NCBI RefSeq assembly: GCF_008121495.1
Contig: NZ_CP043051.1
Location: forward strand, 1,591,501-1,655,500
Source: Mediterraneibacter gnavus ATCC 29149
GTDB taxonomy: Bacteria > Bacillota > Clostridia > Lachnospirales > Lachnospiraceae
Direction: 5' to 3'
DNA length: 64,000 nt
In this document: positions 36,794 to 45,551 of the stretch, in pieces
Layout: each line of letters begins with the position of its first letter
Position numbering within the stretch: the stretch's first letter is position 1
Made by a program: the position numbers and the translations under genes
The notes under the pieces: model-generated
Seen by the model: the letters and a program-made list of their open reading frames with translations, nothing else
The model's database searches: none
Told to the model about the DNA's origin: nothing

Positions 36794-38272
36794 ATGGCAG
36801 AGAGCTATATTATCAGTATTGATCAGAGTACGCAGGGAACAAAAGCGCTGCTTTTTGATCAGGACGGCATGCTGCTTCAGAGAAAAGATCTCCCGCATAA
36901 GCAGATGATCAATGAAAAAGGATGGGTTTCTCATGATCCGGAAGAAATTTACCAGAATGCCGTACAGGTGGTGAAAAATCTGGTAGAGGCGTCCGGGATT
37001 TCAAAGGAGAGCGTCAAAGGAATCGGAATCAGCAATCAGAGAGAAACTTCTCTTGTCTGGGAAAAAGAGACCGGAAAAGCAATCGCGCACGCTGTTGTCT
37101 GGCAATGTGCAAGGGCCGCTGAAATCTGCCGCCGTGTGGAGAAAACAGGGGCGGCAGAGATGATCCGGAAAAAGACAGGGCTTGCGCTTTCGCCGTATTT
37201 TCCGGCTTCGAAACTGGCATGGCTGAAAGAAAATGTAGAAGGTGCAGAAGCACTGGCAAAGAAACATGCGCTGTGTTTCGGAACAATCGATACCTGGCTT
37301 GTATACCGGATGACACATGGAACGTCTTATAAAACGGATTACTCCAACGCATCCCGCACCCAGTTGTTTGATATTTTTGAGCAGAGATGGGATGAAGAAA
37401 TCTGTCAGTTATTTGGACTGGATGCACAGGATCTGGCAGAAGTATGTGATTCGGACAGCTGTTTCGGAGAGACAGATCTGGATGGATTTTTTGAAAAACC
37501 AGTTCCGATCCACAGTGTACTGGGAGATTCCCATGGAGCATTGTTTGGGCAGGGGTGTCTGGAAAAAGGAATGATCAAGTCCACGTATGGAACCGGATCA
37601 TCTATTATGATGAATATCGGGGAGACACCGGTGCTGAGCACGCACGGTGTAGTAACTTCTCTTGCATGGGGAATGCAGGGGAAAATCAACTATGTGCTGG
37701 AAGGAAATATCAACTACACGGGAGCAGTCATTACATGGCTCAAGGATGATATGGAACTGATTCAGTCGCCGGCAGAGACGGAAGAACTCTGCAGAAAGGC
37801 AGAAGCAGACGACAGTCTGTATTTTGTTCCGGCATTTACAGGACTTGGAGCTCCGTACTGGAACAGTGAAGCGAAGGGCGCTTTAATCGGCATTACAAGA
37901 ACGACAAGAAAGGCGGAAATGGTGTGCGCAGGAGTAGAATGTATCGCATACCAGATTGCAGATGTGGTAAATGCGATGAGTCAGGATGCAAAAACCGAGA
38001 TTCAGGAGCTACGAGTGGACGGTGGTCCGACCAGAAATCAGTATCTGATGCAGTTCCAGAGCGATATCCTGAATCGAAAGGTGCTTGTGCCGGATGCAGA
38101 AGAGCTCTCCGGGATTGGAGCTGCTTATGCAGCCGGAAGAGGACTGGGGCTGTATGGAGATGAAGTGTTTACGCGTCTGAAACGTCAGGAATATGCGCCG
38201 AAGATGTGTGAAGAAATAAGAGTGCGAAAGTACAATGGATGGAAAGACGCTGTAAAAAGCGTATTAAAGTAA
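36794..38272 (+). CDS. FGGY-family carbohydrate kinase (glycerol kinase-like)
   Basis: 492 residues. Two-domain FGGY kinase: DQSTQGTKALLFDQDG phosphate-1 loop, ISNQRETSLVWEKETG, the GTGSSIMMNIG phosphate-2 motif, and FVPAFTGLGAPYWNSEAKGALIGITR. Closest in feel to glycerol kinase, but the operon (LacI, isomerase, transketolase pair) points to a ketose such as a pentulose or apulose-type sugar. Glycerol kinase would more usually sit with glycerol-3-phosphate dehydrogenase or a glycerol facilitator, and neither is here. Last gene before a strong terminator. Confidence 0.85.
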   Translation: MAESYIISIDQSTQGTKALLFDQDGMLLQRKDLPHKQMINEKGWVSHDPEEIYQNAVQVVKNLVEASGISKESVKGIGISNQRETSLVWEKETGKAIAHAVVWQCARAAEICRRVEKTGAAEMIRKKTGLALSPYFPASKLAWLKENVEGAEALAKKHALCFGTIDTWLVYRMTHGTSYKTDYSNASRTQLFDIFEQRWDEEICQLFGLDAQDLAEVCDSDSCFGETDLDGFFEKPVPIHSVLGDSHGALFGQGCLEKGMIKSTYGTGSSIMMNIGETPVLSTHGVVTSLAWGMQGKINYVLEGNINYTGAVITWLKDDMELIQSPAETEELCRKAEADDSLYFVPAFTGLGAPYWNSEAKGALIGITRTTRKAEMVCAGVECIAYQIADVVNAMSQDAKTEIQELRVDGGPTRNQYLMQFQSDILNRKVLVPDAEELSGIGAAYAAGRGLGLYGDEVFTRLKRQEYAPKMCEEIRVRKYNGWKDAVKSVLK

Positions 38273-38316
38273 ATGCTTGCGAACTTCAGAAGGTGTGTAT
38301 GCAGTAAATCGTAATA

Positions 38317-38376
38317 AATATGGGAAATTCGGATTTCATTGACGTATTGAAGAAACGAAATTCCCATATTTTTTTG
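38317..38376 (+). terminator. Terminator of the sugar operon
   Basis: Stem AATATGGGAAATTC with GAAATTCCCATATT, loop of about 25 bases, then TTTTTTT. Confidence 0.85.
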
Positions 38377-38514
38377 AAGAATCGGCAGAAGTGCTCTTTG
38401 AAAAAGTCAATATCGACTTAAAATAAGTTAAAAAGGCTCTAGTATCTTTGGAAAATACACCATATAATATACTTGTAAAGAGAAAAAGAGATAAAAAAGG
38501 ATTAGGTGAGGAAT

Positions 38515-38694
38515 ATGAACAATACAGTAGTATTGAAAGACAGAGCATATGTCGAGAAGAAGCAGAGTAAGAAAACATGGATGGACAGAGTGAAAAAATA
38601 TTTTCAGGAAAACAGAGAAACGATCATAGCAGGACTTCTCTCTATGAATGGTGATGTAAATGCGTATCGCATGTTGGAGTGGAAAGATAAATAA
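38515..38694 (+). CDS. Small unrecognised protein, 59 residues
   Basis: Starts at the ATG at 38515, behind AGGTGAGGAAT. Basic, hydrophilic (MNNTVVLKDRAYVEKKQSKK and so on), with an amphipathic helix WMDRVKKYFQENRETIIAGLLS. No signal or membrane segment. Own terminator downstream, which supports a real gene; I do not know its role. Confidence 0.6.
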   Translation: MNNTVVLKDRAYVEKKQSKKTWMDRVKKYFQENRETIIAGLLSMNGDVNAYRMLEWKDK

Positions 38695-38719
38695 TGGAAT
38701 ATACAGTTGGCAAATAATG

Positions 38720-38752
38720 CTCCGGGGTCGAGAGAGACTTACGGAGTTTTTT
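38720..38752 (+). terminator. Terminator of the small protein gene
   Basis: CTCCG .. CGGAG stem with an inner GTC/GAC extension, followed by TTTTTT. Confidence 0.7.
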
Positions 38753-38842
38753 AATGGTTTTATTTAGGGATAAAGGAATTGTTTTTCATTGGCTGATGTC
38801 GTATAATAGCACAAAATGTAGTAATCTGAAGGGGTGGAGTGT

Positions 38843-40189
38843 ATGGAAAAGGATATGACCGTTGGGAATCCAACGAAGATGATACTGAATTTTACGATTC
38901 CTCTTTTTATAGGAAATGTATTTCAGCAATTGTATAATATGGCAGATACAATCATCGTCGGAAAATTTGTAGGGGCAAATGCGTTGGCGGCAGTAGGGTC
39001 TACAGGAACGATCATGTTTTTGATCATTGGTTTTCTGCAAGGGATGACTGCCGGATTTACAGTGCCTACTGCACAGAAATTCGGAGCCGGAGATATGAGA
39101 TCCGTTAGAAAAACAGTAGGTTCAGCTGCGATCCTGTCGCTCATCGTGTCAGCGATCATGACTGTGATCAGCATGGTGGGAATGAGATGGTTGCTTCATT
39201 TTATGAATACGCCGGATAATATTTTTGACGATGCTTATCGGTATATTATGGTGATCTGTGCAGGGATTTTTGCGCAGGTGTTATATAATCTGCTGGCAAG
39301 TATTCTGCGTGCGCTGGGAAACAGCAAGACACCGCTTTATTTTCTGATCCTGGCTGCGGTTTTGAATATTATTCTGGATCTGGTATTTATTATTGTGTTC
39401 CATATGGGAGCGGCAGGCGCGGCTTATGCAACTGTGATCGCACAGGGCATCTCAGGAGTGTTATGTCTGGTTTATATCATCAGAAAGGTTCCGATTTTAA
39501 GACTTACAAAAGAAGACTGGAAATTGGATGGAACATTGGTGAAGATCCAGTTTGGAATTGGATTTCCGATGGCGTTTCAATATTCCATCACGGCGATCGG
39601 CGCGATGATGATGCAGTCTTCTCTGAATATCCTGGGTTCCGTGGCGATTGCAGGATTTACGGCAGCCAGCAAGATCGAGCAGCTGGTAACACAGGCGTAT
39701 GTGGCGCTGGGAACGACGATGGCAACTTATTGTGCCCAGAATATGGGGGCAGGAAAGATTCTCAGGATCCGACAGGGATTTAAAAGCGCGACATGGATGG
39801 GCTTTGCATATGCCGTTGTGACGGGGATATTTGTGATGTTTGCAGGCAAATATCTGACGCCATTATTTCTGTCAGAAAATCTGGGGCAGATCATGGGATA
39901 TGTGGATATTTATCTGAAATGTGTCGGACTGTTTTTTATTCCGCTTACTGTGGTGAATGTGTATCGAAATGGAATCCAGGGCATGGGATTTGGAATTCTT
40001 CCAATGATGGCCGGGGTGGCAGAACTGATCGGAAGAGGTGTAGTTGCCATCGGGGCGGCACACTATAAAAGTTATGTGGGAGTATGTCTGGCAAGTCCTG
40101 CGGCATGGGTGCTGGCAGGCGGGCTGCTGCTTGTGATGTATTTTCATATCATGAAGAGGTACACGGAGGATTTGAGCGGCCAGAAGTAG
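38843..40189 (+). CDS. MATE family efflux transporter
   Basis: 448 residues from the ATG at 38843 (ribosome site GGGGTGGAG; a GTG at 38834 is too close to it). About 12 membrane helices in two equivalent halves. NPTKMILNFTIPLFIGNVFQQLYNMADTIIVGKFVGANALAAVG is the typical MATE start. Exports organic cations or drugs in exchange for Na+ or H+ at the cytoplasmic membrane. Substrate unknown. 24 bp upstream of a metalloprotein gene, probably co-transcribed. Confidence 0.93.
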   Translation: MEKDMTVGNPTKMILNFTIPLFIGNVFQQLYNMADTIIVGKFVGANALAAVGSTGTIMFLIIGFLQGMTAGFTVPTAQKFGAGDMRSVRKTVGSAAILSLIVSAIMTVISMVGMRWLLHFMNTPDNIFDDAYRYIMVICAGIFAQVLYNLLASILRALGNSKTPLYFLILAAVLNIILDLVFIIVFHMGAAGAAYATVIAQGISGVLCLVYIIRKVPILRLTKEDWKLDGTLVKIQFGIGFPMAFQYSITAIGAMMMQSSLNILGSVAIAGFTAASKIEQLVTQAYVALGTTMATYCAQNMGAGKILRIRQGFKSATWMGFAYAVVTGIFVMFAGKYLTPLFLSENLGQIMGYVDIYLKCVGLFFIPLTVVNVYRNGIQGMGFGILPMMAGVAELIGRGVVAIGAAHYKSYVGVCLASPAAWVLAGGLLLVMYFHIMKRYTEDLSGQK

Positions 40190-40213
40190 AAAGAATTACG
40201 AAAGAGGAAAAAG

Positions 40214-41302
40214 ATGCGCGGCAAAAGAGAAAGAACCAAAACAGTAAAGTATATATGGAGCGGACTTTTATTTCTGGCGGTCAGTGGCATTTTGACACTG
40301 ATCGCAAGAATCAGTCTGTCATTTTCGGAATGGTATTCTACTTATATTTACAAAGGCCTGGTGTCTGTGATCGGGCGGTTGTTTGGGAAAGTTCCATTTT
40401 CGTTTGTGGAGCTGAGTCTTTATGTTGTGATTTTTTTGATGATTGGAACTGGAATCCATGCAGCTTTCGAGTCCAGGAAGGCAGGAAGAAAAGCAATTTG
40501 GCAATGGCTTGCGGGATTGTTTTTGGGCGGCTGTATTATGCTGTTTGTATTTGTGATCAACTGCGGCATCAATTATCATAGAGAATCTTTTTCGGAAAAA
40601 TCCGGGCTCAAAATACAGACGTATTCGGTGAAAGACTTGCAAGCAACCTGTCAATGGCTGACAGAAGAGGTCAATCGTCTGAGTACACAGGTAGAGAGAA
40701 CTGAAAACGGAGAGCTGCAGCTGCCGGAGGAGATACGACAAGAAGCAGTCCGGTCCATGCAGGCACTTGGCAGGCAGTATCCTGCGCTTCAGGGATATTA
40801 TCCGAATCCCAAGCCGGTGCTGGTTTCAGAAATCCTGTCATATCAGAAACTGATGGGAATTTATGCGCCATTTACGATCGAGGCAAATTATAATCAGGAT
40901 ATGCCGTCATATGATTTTCCGTTTACCATGTGTCATGAATTGTCTCACTTACGAGGATTTATGCAGGAGGAAGAAGCCAATTTTATTTCATTTCTGGCAT
41001 GCAGGGAGTCAGACATGACAGAATTTCAGTACAGTGGAACGCTGTCTGCGTGGGAGTACGCCATGAATGCTCTATACAGGGCAGATCCAAAAGTGTGGCA
41101 GGAAGTAAGAGAAGGTCTGAGCAAAGCGGCAGAACCGGATTTGCGGGCAGACGATCAGTTTTGGTCAGAATATGATGGGAGCGTGGCAGAAGTGGCGAAT
41201 ATGGTGAATGACACGTATCTGAAAGCAAATGGACAAAAGCAGGGTGTCAAAAGTTACGGGAAAATGACGGATCTGTTGGTTGCTTATGATCAGAGTCTTT
41301 GA
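40214..41302 (+). CDS. DUF3810 membrane metalloprotein
   Basis: 362 residues. Three N-terminal membrane helices (about 12-32, 66-84, 100-118) precede a soluble domain with the zinc-peptidase motif HELSH (241-245) and EEEANFISF, whose Glu could be the third ligand. DUF3810 proteins are common in Firmicutes and Bacteroidetes and their substrate is unknown. Last chromosomal gene before the mobile element. Confidence 0.85.
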   Translation: MRGKRERTKTVKYIWSGLLFLAVSGILTLIARISLSFSEWYSTYIYKGLVSVIGRLFGKVPFSFVELSLYVVIFLMIGTGIHAAFESRKAGRKAIWQWLAGLFLGGCIMLFVFVINCGINYHRESFSEKSGLKIQTYSVKDLQATCQWLTEEVNRLSTQVERTENGELQLPEEIRQEAVRSMQALGRQYPALQGYYPNPKPVLVSEILSYQKLMGIYAPFTIEANYNQDMPSYDFPFTMCHELSHLRGFMQEEEANFISFLACRESDMTEFQYSGTLSAWEYAMNALYRADPKVWQEVREGLSKAAEPDLRADDQFWSEYDGSVAEVANMVNDTYLKANGQKQGVKSYGKMTDLLVAYDQSL

Positions 41303-41401
41303 AAAGAGTGAAAAAGTGATTTGAAAATGGAATATTTTGGGTTTAGGAACATAGAATAGAAGTGTAGAAAAAGTAAAAGAAAAAAAGAAGGTGGATTCCA
41401 A

Positions 41402-41440
41402 AAACAACTTGAACTAAAAAAGTTCAAGTTGTTTTTTTTG
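41402..41440. terminator. Strong hairpin terminator at the element's left edge
   Basis: A 13-bp perfect stem (AACAACTTGAACT/AGTTCAAGTTGTT) with an A-rich loop and eight T. A small palindrome GTGCATAATGCAC follows (41440-41452). The region separates chromosomal genes from the conjugative element. Confidence 0.85.
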
Positions 41441-41471
41441 TGCATAATGCACAAAGAGGAAGGAGAGGAAA

Positions 41472-41786
41472 ATGACAAACCGAGAGTTGTTCAGAGTAAG
41501 CAAAAAGAGATTATGTGAATTAACCAGTCAGTATTACGAGCCGGTAACATTGAAAGAGGTAGCATATGAAAAAGTTTCCAAGCACTTTGGATATTTTCTA
41601 TTTTTTATGAATCAAAATCAGCATGAGGTAAAAGTGTATTTTGACAGGTATAGAGATACAAATATCCTTCGGATTGAGTGTAGGCAAGAAGCTTTTGAGA
41701 AAATGTATCATCCATCTGATCAAGAACTTATAACCTTCGGATTGATTAGAAAAGAAAAGTATGAGCAACTCTGCAGATGTGCATAA
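41472..41786 (+). CDS. Unrecognised 104-residue element protein
   Basis: Starts behind GGAAGGAGAGGAAA. Mixed alpha/beta composition (LFRVSKKRLCELTSQYYEP, YFLFFMNQNQHEVKVYFDR, ITFGLIRKEKYEQL). No motif recognised. 12 bp before the next gene; first gene of the element. Confidence 0.6.
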   Translation: MTNRELFRVSKKRLCELTSQYYEPVTLKEVAYEKVSKHFGYFLFFMNQNQHEVKVYFDRYRDTNILRIECRQEAFEKMYHPSDQELITFGLIRKEKYEQLCRCA

Positions 41787-41798
41787 GGGGGGAAAAGC

Positions 41799-42434
41799 AT
41801 GTATGATCGGGCGAAAGAACAACAAAAAGAAATTGCAACAATAAAGGAGAGAACCATACACCTGAATCTTTCAGATGCAGATTGCAAGAGAATCTCAACG
41901 TATGCAGCCAAAGCAAATATCACAGTATCACAATTACTGGAAAGTTTTATCGGAGATCTGGTAAATGGGACGTATACCAATGGAAGTGATGAAAGAGATT
42001 ATGCCCAAGAATGGTTTGAACGCTGTGGTTATGGCATGAATTCTGAGAAAACATTTTTAAGGTATATATTGGAAGAAGGGGCTGATATGGAGTTTTTGCT
42101 GAATGGTTTAGAAGGTATAAAGAAAAGTAAAGAACTGATACAAATGCTAACAGAGGAGTTACAAAAAGAAATTGACCGTCAGCGAGAAAATCCTGAATAT
42201 CAATACGAATGGGCAGAAGAGGATAAAGAATGTATTCGAACGGAGCAGGAAGAGTTGGATGCAGCGATTCTGTCTGTGAAAGAGTGGTGGGAAGAGTATC
42301 AGGCATGGAAAAAGCAAAAAAACTGGTGGGATGTTGGAGAAGATACTGCGGAACGAACATTTGATGAAGAACTGACAATCATCCAGGAATGGTGGAATAC
42401 ATACCGAAGTCTTTTAGGAACTGAAACAGAATAA
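41799..42434 (+). CDS. Ribbon-helix-helix-like protein with Trp-rich C-terminus
   Basis: 211 residues. Residues 18-55 (RTIHLNLSDADCKRISTYAAKANITVSQLLESFIGDLV) have the pattern of a ribbon-helix-helix DNA-binding domain. The rest is acidic, helical and tryptophan-rich (SVKEWWEEYQAWKKQKNWW; IIQEWWNTYRSLL). It may be a plasmid-type regulator of copy number or transfer; this is inference. The first palindrome follows its stop codon. Confidence 0.6.
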   Translation: MYDRAKEQQKEIATIKERTIHLNLSDADCKRISTYAAKANITVSQLLESFIGDLVNGTYTNGSDERDYAQEWFERCGYGMNSEKTFLRYILEEGADMEFLLNGLEGIKKSKELIQMLTEELQKEIDRQRENPEYQYEWAEEDKECIRTEQEELDAAILSVKEWWEEYQAWKKQKNWWDVGEDTAERTFDEELTIIQEWWNTYRSLLGTETE

Positions 42435-42440
42435 GTAAGA

Positions 42441-42459
42441 TGTTCCGAAATTCGGAACA
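42441..42459. repeat. Element palindrome, site 1
   Basis: TGTTCCGAAATTCGGAACA, perfect 9-bp arms around one base; 21 bp before the ATG at 42481. Confidence 0.95.
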
Positions 42460-42480
42460 TAAGATATGAGGAGAAAATAC

Positions 42481-42684
42481 ATGATAAAAATTTTATACGA
42501 AGACAGAAAAATTATTGAAGAAATGTACAATAGTCAGATGCCGATTAACAGGATTGCGGACAGGATAAATGTTGCCAGATCTACACTTTATCGAGAATTG
42601 CGAAGAGGAGGGGTGACAGAGCCATCCGATTTGTATTCTGCTGATTTGGCACAGAAGAATACGAAACAGAGGAAATGGTTTTGA
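42481..42684 (+). CDS. Small helix-turn-helix protein
   Basis: 67 residues from the ATG at 42481, nine bases after GAGGAG. IIEEMYNSQMPINRIADRINVARSTLYRELRRGG is an HTH of the IS30/resolvase type. The protein is just this domain plus a short tail. As it starts 21 bp after a palindrome it is one candidate for the factor that binds these sites. Confidence 0.75.
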   Translation: MIKILYEDRKIIEEMYNSQMPINRIADRINVARSTLYRELRRGGVTEPSDLYSADLAQKNTKQRKWF

Positions 42685-42727
42685 ACAGTAAACGGTAGAA
42701 GTGAGAGAAAGTCGGAGTGTCAGGCAA

Positions 42728-43345
42728 ATGAAGATAAGCGAGGAACGGATTAAATGGGTATTACGTGATTATGAGGGTGTTCTGAAATACTGTGATGCCA
42801 GGTATGCGAATTATCGTAGAAGTTATATCTGTGAGAAACAGGAACTGCAAAATTTTGTACTGCCAAAGATAGACTTTGAACCACGGAGCAGTAGTGGAGG
42901 GGACAAGCGAGATTTATCGGATTTATATGAAAGTTGGACGGAACGCCAGAAGAAGTTTCAAAAGGAACTGATCAATCTGATGTTTGAAGTCGAAAAAGAG
43001 CGAGAGGAAATACATCGTATCTGGCTGTGTTTTCAGATGCTGCCTAAAAAAGAATATGAAATTTTGCAAAAGCTGTATGTAGACCACCGTCCTTACAAAG
43101 AAGTAGAACTGGACAGTGGGATCAGTCATCGAGCCTTTGAAAGGATCAGAAAACATGCAGTCGAATTGATCCAGAAAGCCTATGAAAGCAAATGGAAAAA
43201 AGAAAAGTTGTTGGTTTATGCAAAAAATGAAAAAGAGCACAGACAGCAGAAGATAGAAGAGGAACCCTATCAGCAGATGGACTTATCCAGTTTTATAGAT
43301 ACGGGGAAGAATCATGTTCCGGATTTCGGAACAAATAAAGGATAA
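42728..43345 (+). CDS. Sigma-70 region 4-like protein
   Basis: 205 residues from the ATG at 42728, after GGAGTGTCAGG. N-terminal coiled helices lead to a region-4-like helix-turn-helix near the end (LPKKEYEILQKLYVDHRPYKEVELDSGISHRAFERIRKHAVELIQKAY), as in ArpU- and DUF1492-type phage and ICE late regulators. It probably directs transcription of element genes. A variant palindrome is embedded in its last codons (VPDFGT). Confidence 0.65.
   Translation: MKISEERIKWVLRDYEGVLKYCDARYANYRRSYICEKQELQNFVLPKIDFEPRSSSGGDKRDLSDLYESWTERQKKFQKELINLMFEVEKEREEIHRIWLCFQMLPKKEYEILQKLYVDHRPYKEVELDSGISHRAFERIRKHAVELIQKAYESKWKKEKLLVYAKNEKEHRQQKIEEEPYQQMDLSSFIDTGKNHVPDFGTNKG
43315..43333. repeat. Element palindrome, site 2 (variant)
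   Basis: TGTTCCGGATTTCGGAACA, inside the 3' end of the sigma-like gene. Seven-base outer arms are intact. Confidence 0.9.
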
Positions 43346-43354
43346 AAGAAAGGA

Positions 43355-43373
43355 TGTTCCGAAATTCGGAACA
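43355..43373. repeat. Element palindrome, site 3
   Basis: TGTTCCGAAATTCGGAACA, 13 bp before the parA ATG, and only 21 bp after site 2. Confidence 0.95.
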
Positions 43374-43386
43374 AAAGGTGAAGAGC

Positions 43387-44112
43387 ATGAAACGATTTGT
43401 GATCGGAAATTTAAAGGGCGGCGTTGGGAAAACAACAACAGCGGTGAATCTGGCATACAGTATGGCAAAGTTAGGCAAAAAGGTTTTAGTTTTGGATGCA
43501 GATCCTCAAACCAATCTGACCCCGTTTTTTATCAAAGTAAACGCAAACGGACACACGATCAAAACAGTGCTGCAACATCCAAACCTGGTGCGCAGTGCCA
43601 TTTACCGGACACGATATGCAAACATCGACATCATTAAAGGGAGTACAGATTTAGTAGAAAATGATGCATATGATACCAATGCTCTTTTGAAGGCACTGAT
43701 GCAGATTCAGGATCGATATGACGTTTGCATTATGGATACCAGACCGGCCATGGAATTGATTACGACAAGCGCACTTTATGCGGCAGATGTCCTGATCACG
43801 CCGGTTTGTCTGGATAAATTTTGTCGGGACAACCTCCTTCTGGTAGAAGATAAATACCATCATTTACAAGAACAGGGGGTGGGCGTAGAATGGAAGATCT
43901 TTGCAAATAAAGTGGAAAATAAGCGGGCACAGAAGCATACCTACATCGACATGGTGGAACGGCATTGCTGGCCGTTTATGGAAACCTGTATCAGTAAGGG
44001 GGCTGTTGTGGAAAATGCACTGGAATACTATAAGCCAGTTATGAAGCACCGTTCCAAAAGTCAGGTGGCACTTGATTTTATGGATCTGGCCATGGAGTTA
44101 CAGGAGGTGTAA
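43387..44112 (+). CDS. parA: ParA-family partition ATPase
   Basis: 241 residues from the ATG at 43387 behind AAAAGGTG. Deviant Walker A KGGVGKTTT at about 9-17, Walker A' VLDADPQTN (about 36-44) and MDTRPA (Walker B-like). ParA ATPases form dynamic patches on the nucleoid that pull ParB-bound DNA apart. An in-frame ATG at 43354, within palindrome 3, would add MFRNSEQKVKS. ParB follows 3 bp later. Confidence 0.93.
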   Translation: MKRFVIGNLKGGVGKTTTAVNLAYSMAKLGKKVLVLDADPQTNLTPFFIKVNANGHTIKTVLQHPNLVRSAIYRTRYANIDIIKGSTDLVENDAYDTNALLKALMQIQDRYDVCIMDTRPAMELITTSALYAADVLITPVCLDKFCRDNLLLVEDKYHHLQEQGVGVEWKIFANKVENKRAQKHTYIDMVERHCWPFMETCISKGAVVENALEYYKPVMKHRSKSQVALDFMDLAMELQEV

Positions 44113-44115
44113 GGG

Positions 44116-45156
44116 ATGGCAAAGATCAGTAATATTTTCAAAGAAGAAACAAAAAAAGCAGACTTACATCCCAAGAGAGTTACCCATTGGATTCATTATA
44201 CCAAGCTGAAAGATAACCCTGCCCAGTACCGTTATGGAAAAACGATGCAGGAGCGGGAAGAACTAAAAGGGGAAGTCCGCAGGAAAGAGGAAGCCCTGGC
44301 GGATCTGATTGAAGCGGATGGGGAAGTGATACAGGATCTTCTGGTTAGAAAAATTGACACCGATGAATATGAAATCATTGCCGGACATCATCGAAGAAAC
44401 GCCTGTAAGATTCTAGTGGAAGAACGGAATCAGGAAAGTTATGCCATGCTTCCCTGTATCATTCGGAACCTTTCAGATGTACGGTCTGAATTTACCTGCT
44501 ATTCCTCCAATGGATATGCAGCAAAAACGGATTATGAAATTATGTGTGAACTGGAAGGAATGAGTCATCTGTTGAGGACTTATCCGGAAGAATTTCCGAA
44601 TCTTCCAGCGGGAAGGCTTGCAGATAAGTTGGCAGCGCAGCTGCAGATGTCCAAAAGCACAATTGGAGAATATCGGACGATCGCAAATAATCTGGGAGAA
44701 AAGGGGATGCAGGCCTTTCAGGCAGGGAAATTGAAAAAGAGTGCAGCTGTGGAACTGGCAACCTTACCGGAAGAAGAACAGGAAGAACTCTTAAAACAAG
44801 GGATTGTAAATCACAAAGAAATTAAAGTCTACAAAAAAAGTAAGGACATTCCGAAATTCGGAACAATGGAACTTCCACTCCTGCAGTTTGAAACCGAACA
44901 GGAATGGAAAGATTTCTTACTGCAATATCCAAGCTGGACAGTTGTAAACAAAAATAAAATGACAGAAGAAACTCTTTATGAATACAGACTGGTCAATGGA
45001 ACAAGGATTTTGGTACGGGAGTTTCCTTATACATCCGGAGAGGAAACCATTTCCTGTCAGGAGTGGTATCTGTGGAGATCAGAAATCCGGCATTTCCGGA
45101 ATGCACGAGTAAGGCTGGAAGATGTTATAGATTATATGCAAAATGAAAATGAGTGA
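44116..45156 (+). CDS. parB: ParB-like partition protein
   Basis: 346 residues. N-terminal ParB/sulfiredoxin-like CTPase domain (WIHYTKLKDNPAQYRYG; DLLVRKIDTDEYEIIAGHHRRNACKIL) and a central helix-turn-helix (AAQLQMSKSTIGEYRTIANNLGEKGMQAF). The C-terminal part is element-specific. It is the natural candidate to bind the palindromes: sites 2 and 3 precede parA, site 4 is within this gene and site 5 follows it. Confidence 0.88.
   Translation: MAKISNIFKEETKKADLHPKRVTHWIHYTKLKDNPAQYRYGKTMQEREELKGEVRRKEEALADLIEADGEVIQDLLVRKIDTDEYEIIAGHHRRNACKILVEERNQESYAMLPCIIRNLSDVRSEFTCYSSNGYAAKTDYEIMCELEGMSHLLRTYPEEFPNLPAGRLADKLAAQLQMSKSTIGEYRTIANNLGEKGMQAFQAGKLKKSAAVELATLPEEEQEELLKQGIVNHKEIKVYKKSKDIPKFGTMELPLLQFETEQEWKDFLLQYPSWTVVNKNKMTEETLYEYRLVNGTRILVREFPYTSGEETISCQEWYLWRSEIRHFRNARVRLEDVIDYMQNENE
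44847..44865. repeat. Element palindrome, site 4 (in parB)
   Basis: CATTCCGAAATTCGGAACA, one outer mismatch, inside the parB coding sequence (DIPKFGT). Confidence 0.9.
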
Positions 45157-45164
45157 AGTAATGC

Positions 45165-45183
45165 TGTTCCGAAATTCGGAACA
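45165..45183. repeat. Element palindrome, site 5
   Basis: TGTTCCGAAATTCGGAACA, 32 bp before the ATG at 45216. Confidence 0.95.
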
Positions 45184-45215
45184 ACAAAATAAGAAGAAAT
45201 GGAAAGGGAGAATAT

Positions 45216-45398
45216 ATGAAGCTTGGTGCAACCATGGTATTTGCGTTAGTTATAGCGTTTTTTGCGGCTCATTCATTTACATCATTGTTTGAGCAAGAAT
45301 ATAAACTCACTTTTAGGCGATCAGTGATTCTATTTTGTGGATTATTTGTATTACTCTTTCTGTTAATTAGTTTGGCACTTTTGTTTTTAACGGAATAG
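45216..45398 (+). CDS. Small two-helix membrane protein
   Basis: 60 residues: helices at about 4-20 and 36-58 joined by a polar loop (TSLFEQEYKLTFRRS). Starts behind AAAGGGAG. Unknown role in the element; small membrane proteins of this sort often accompany conjugation genes. Confidence 0.55.
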   Translation: MKLGATMVFALVIAFFAAHSFTSLFEQEYKLTFRRSVILFCGLFVLLFLLISLALLFLTE

Positions 45399-45510
45399 TA
45401 TTGTTAATATTTTAGATGCAATTACCACAACAGCAATAAAAAGCCAGGTTTAAAAGAACTAGAAATTTTATGATTTGTTAGAGAAAAGATGAAGTAGGCA
45501 CAAGTAATAC

Positions 45511-45529
45511 TGTTCCGAATTTCGGAACA
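45511..45529. repeat. Element palindrome, site 6
   Basis: TGTTCCGAATTTCGGAACA (centre T, i.e. the reverse strand form), 22 bp before the ATG at 45552. Confidence 0.95.
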
Positions 45530-45551
45530 GCAACAGAATAAGGAGAAAAAA

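Noticed and set aside
41303..41471. Left attachment site of the element
   Set aside because: A GTGCATAATGCAC palindrome and a terminator are present, but with no right end or integrase in view no repeat pair can be shown.
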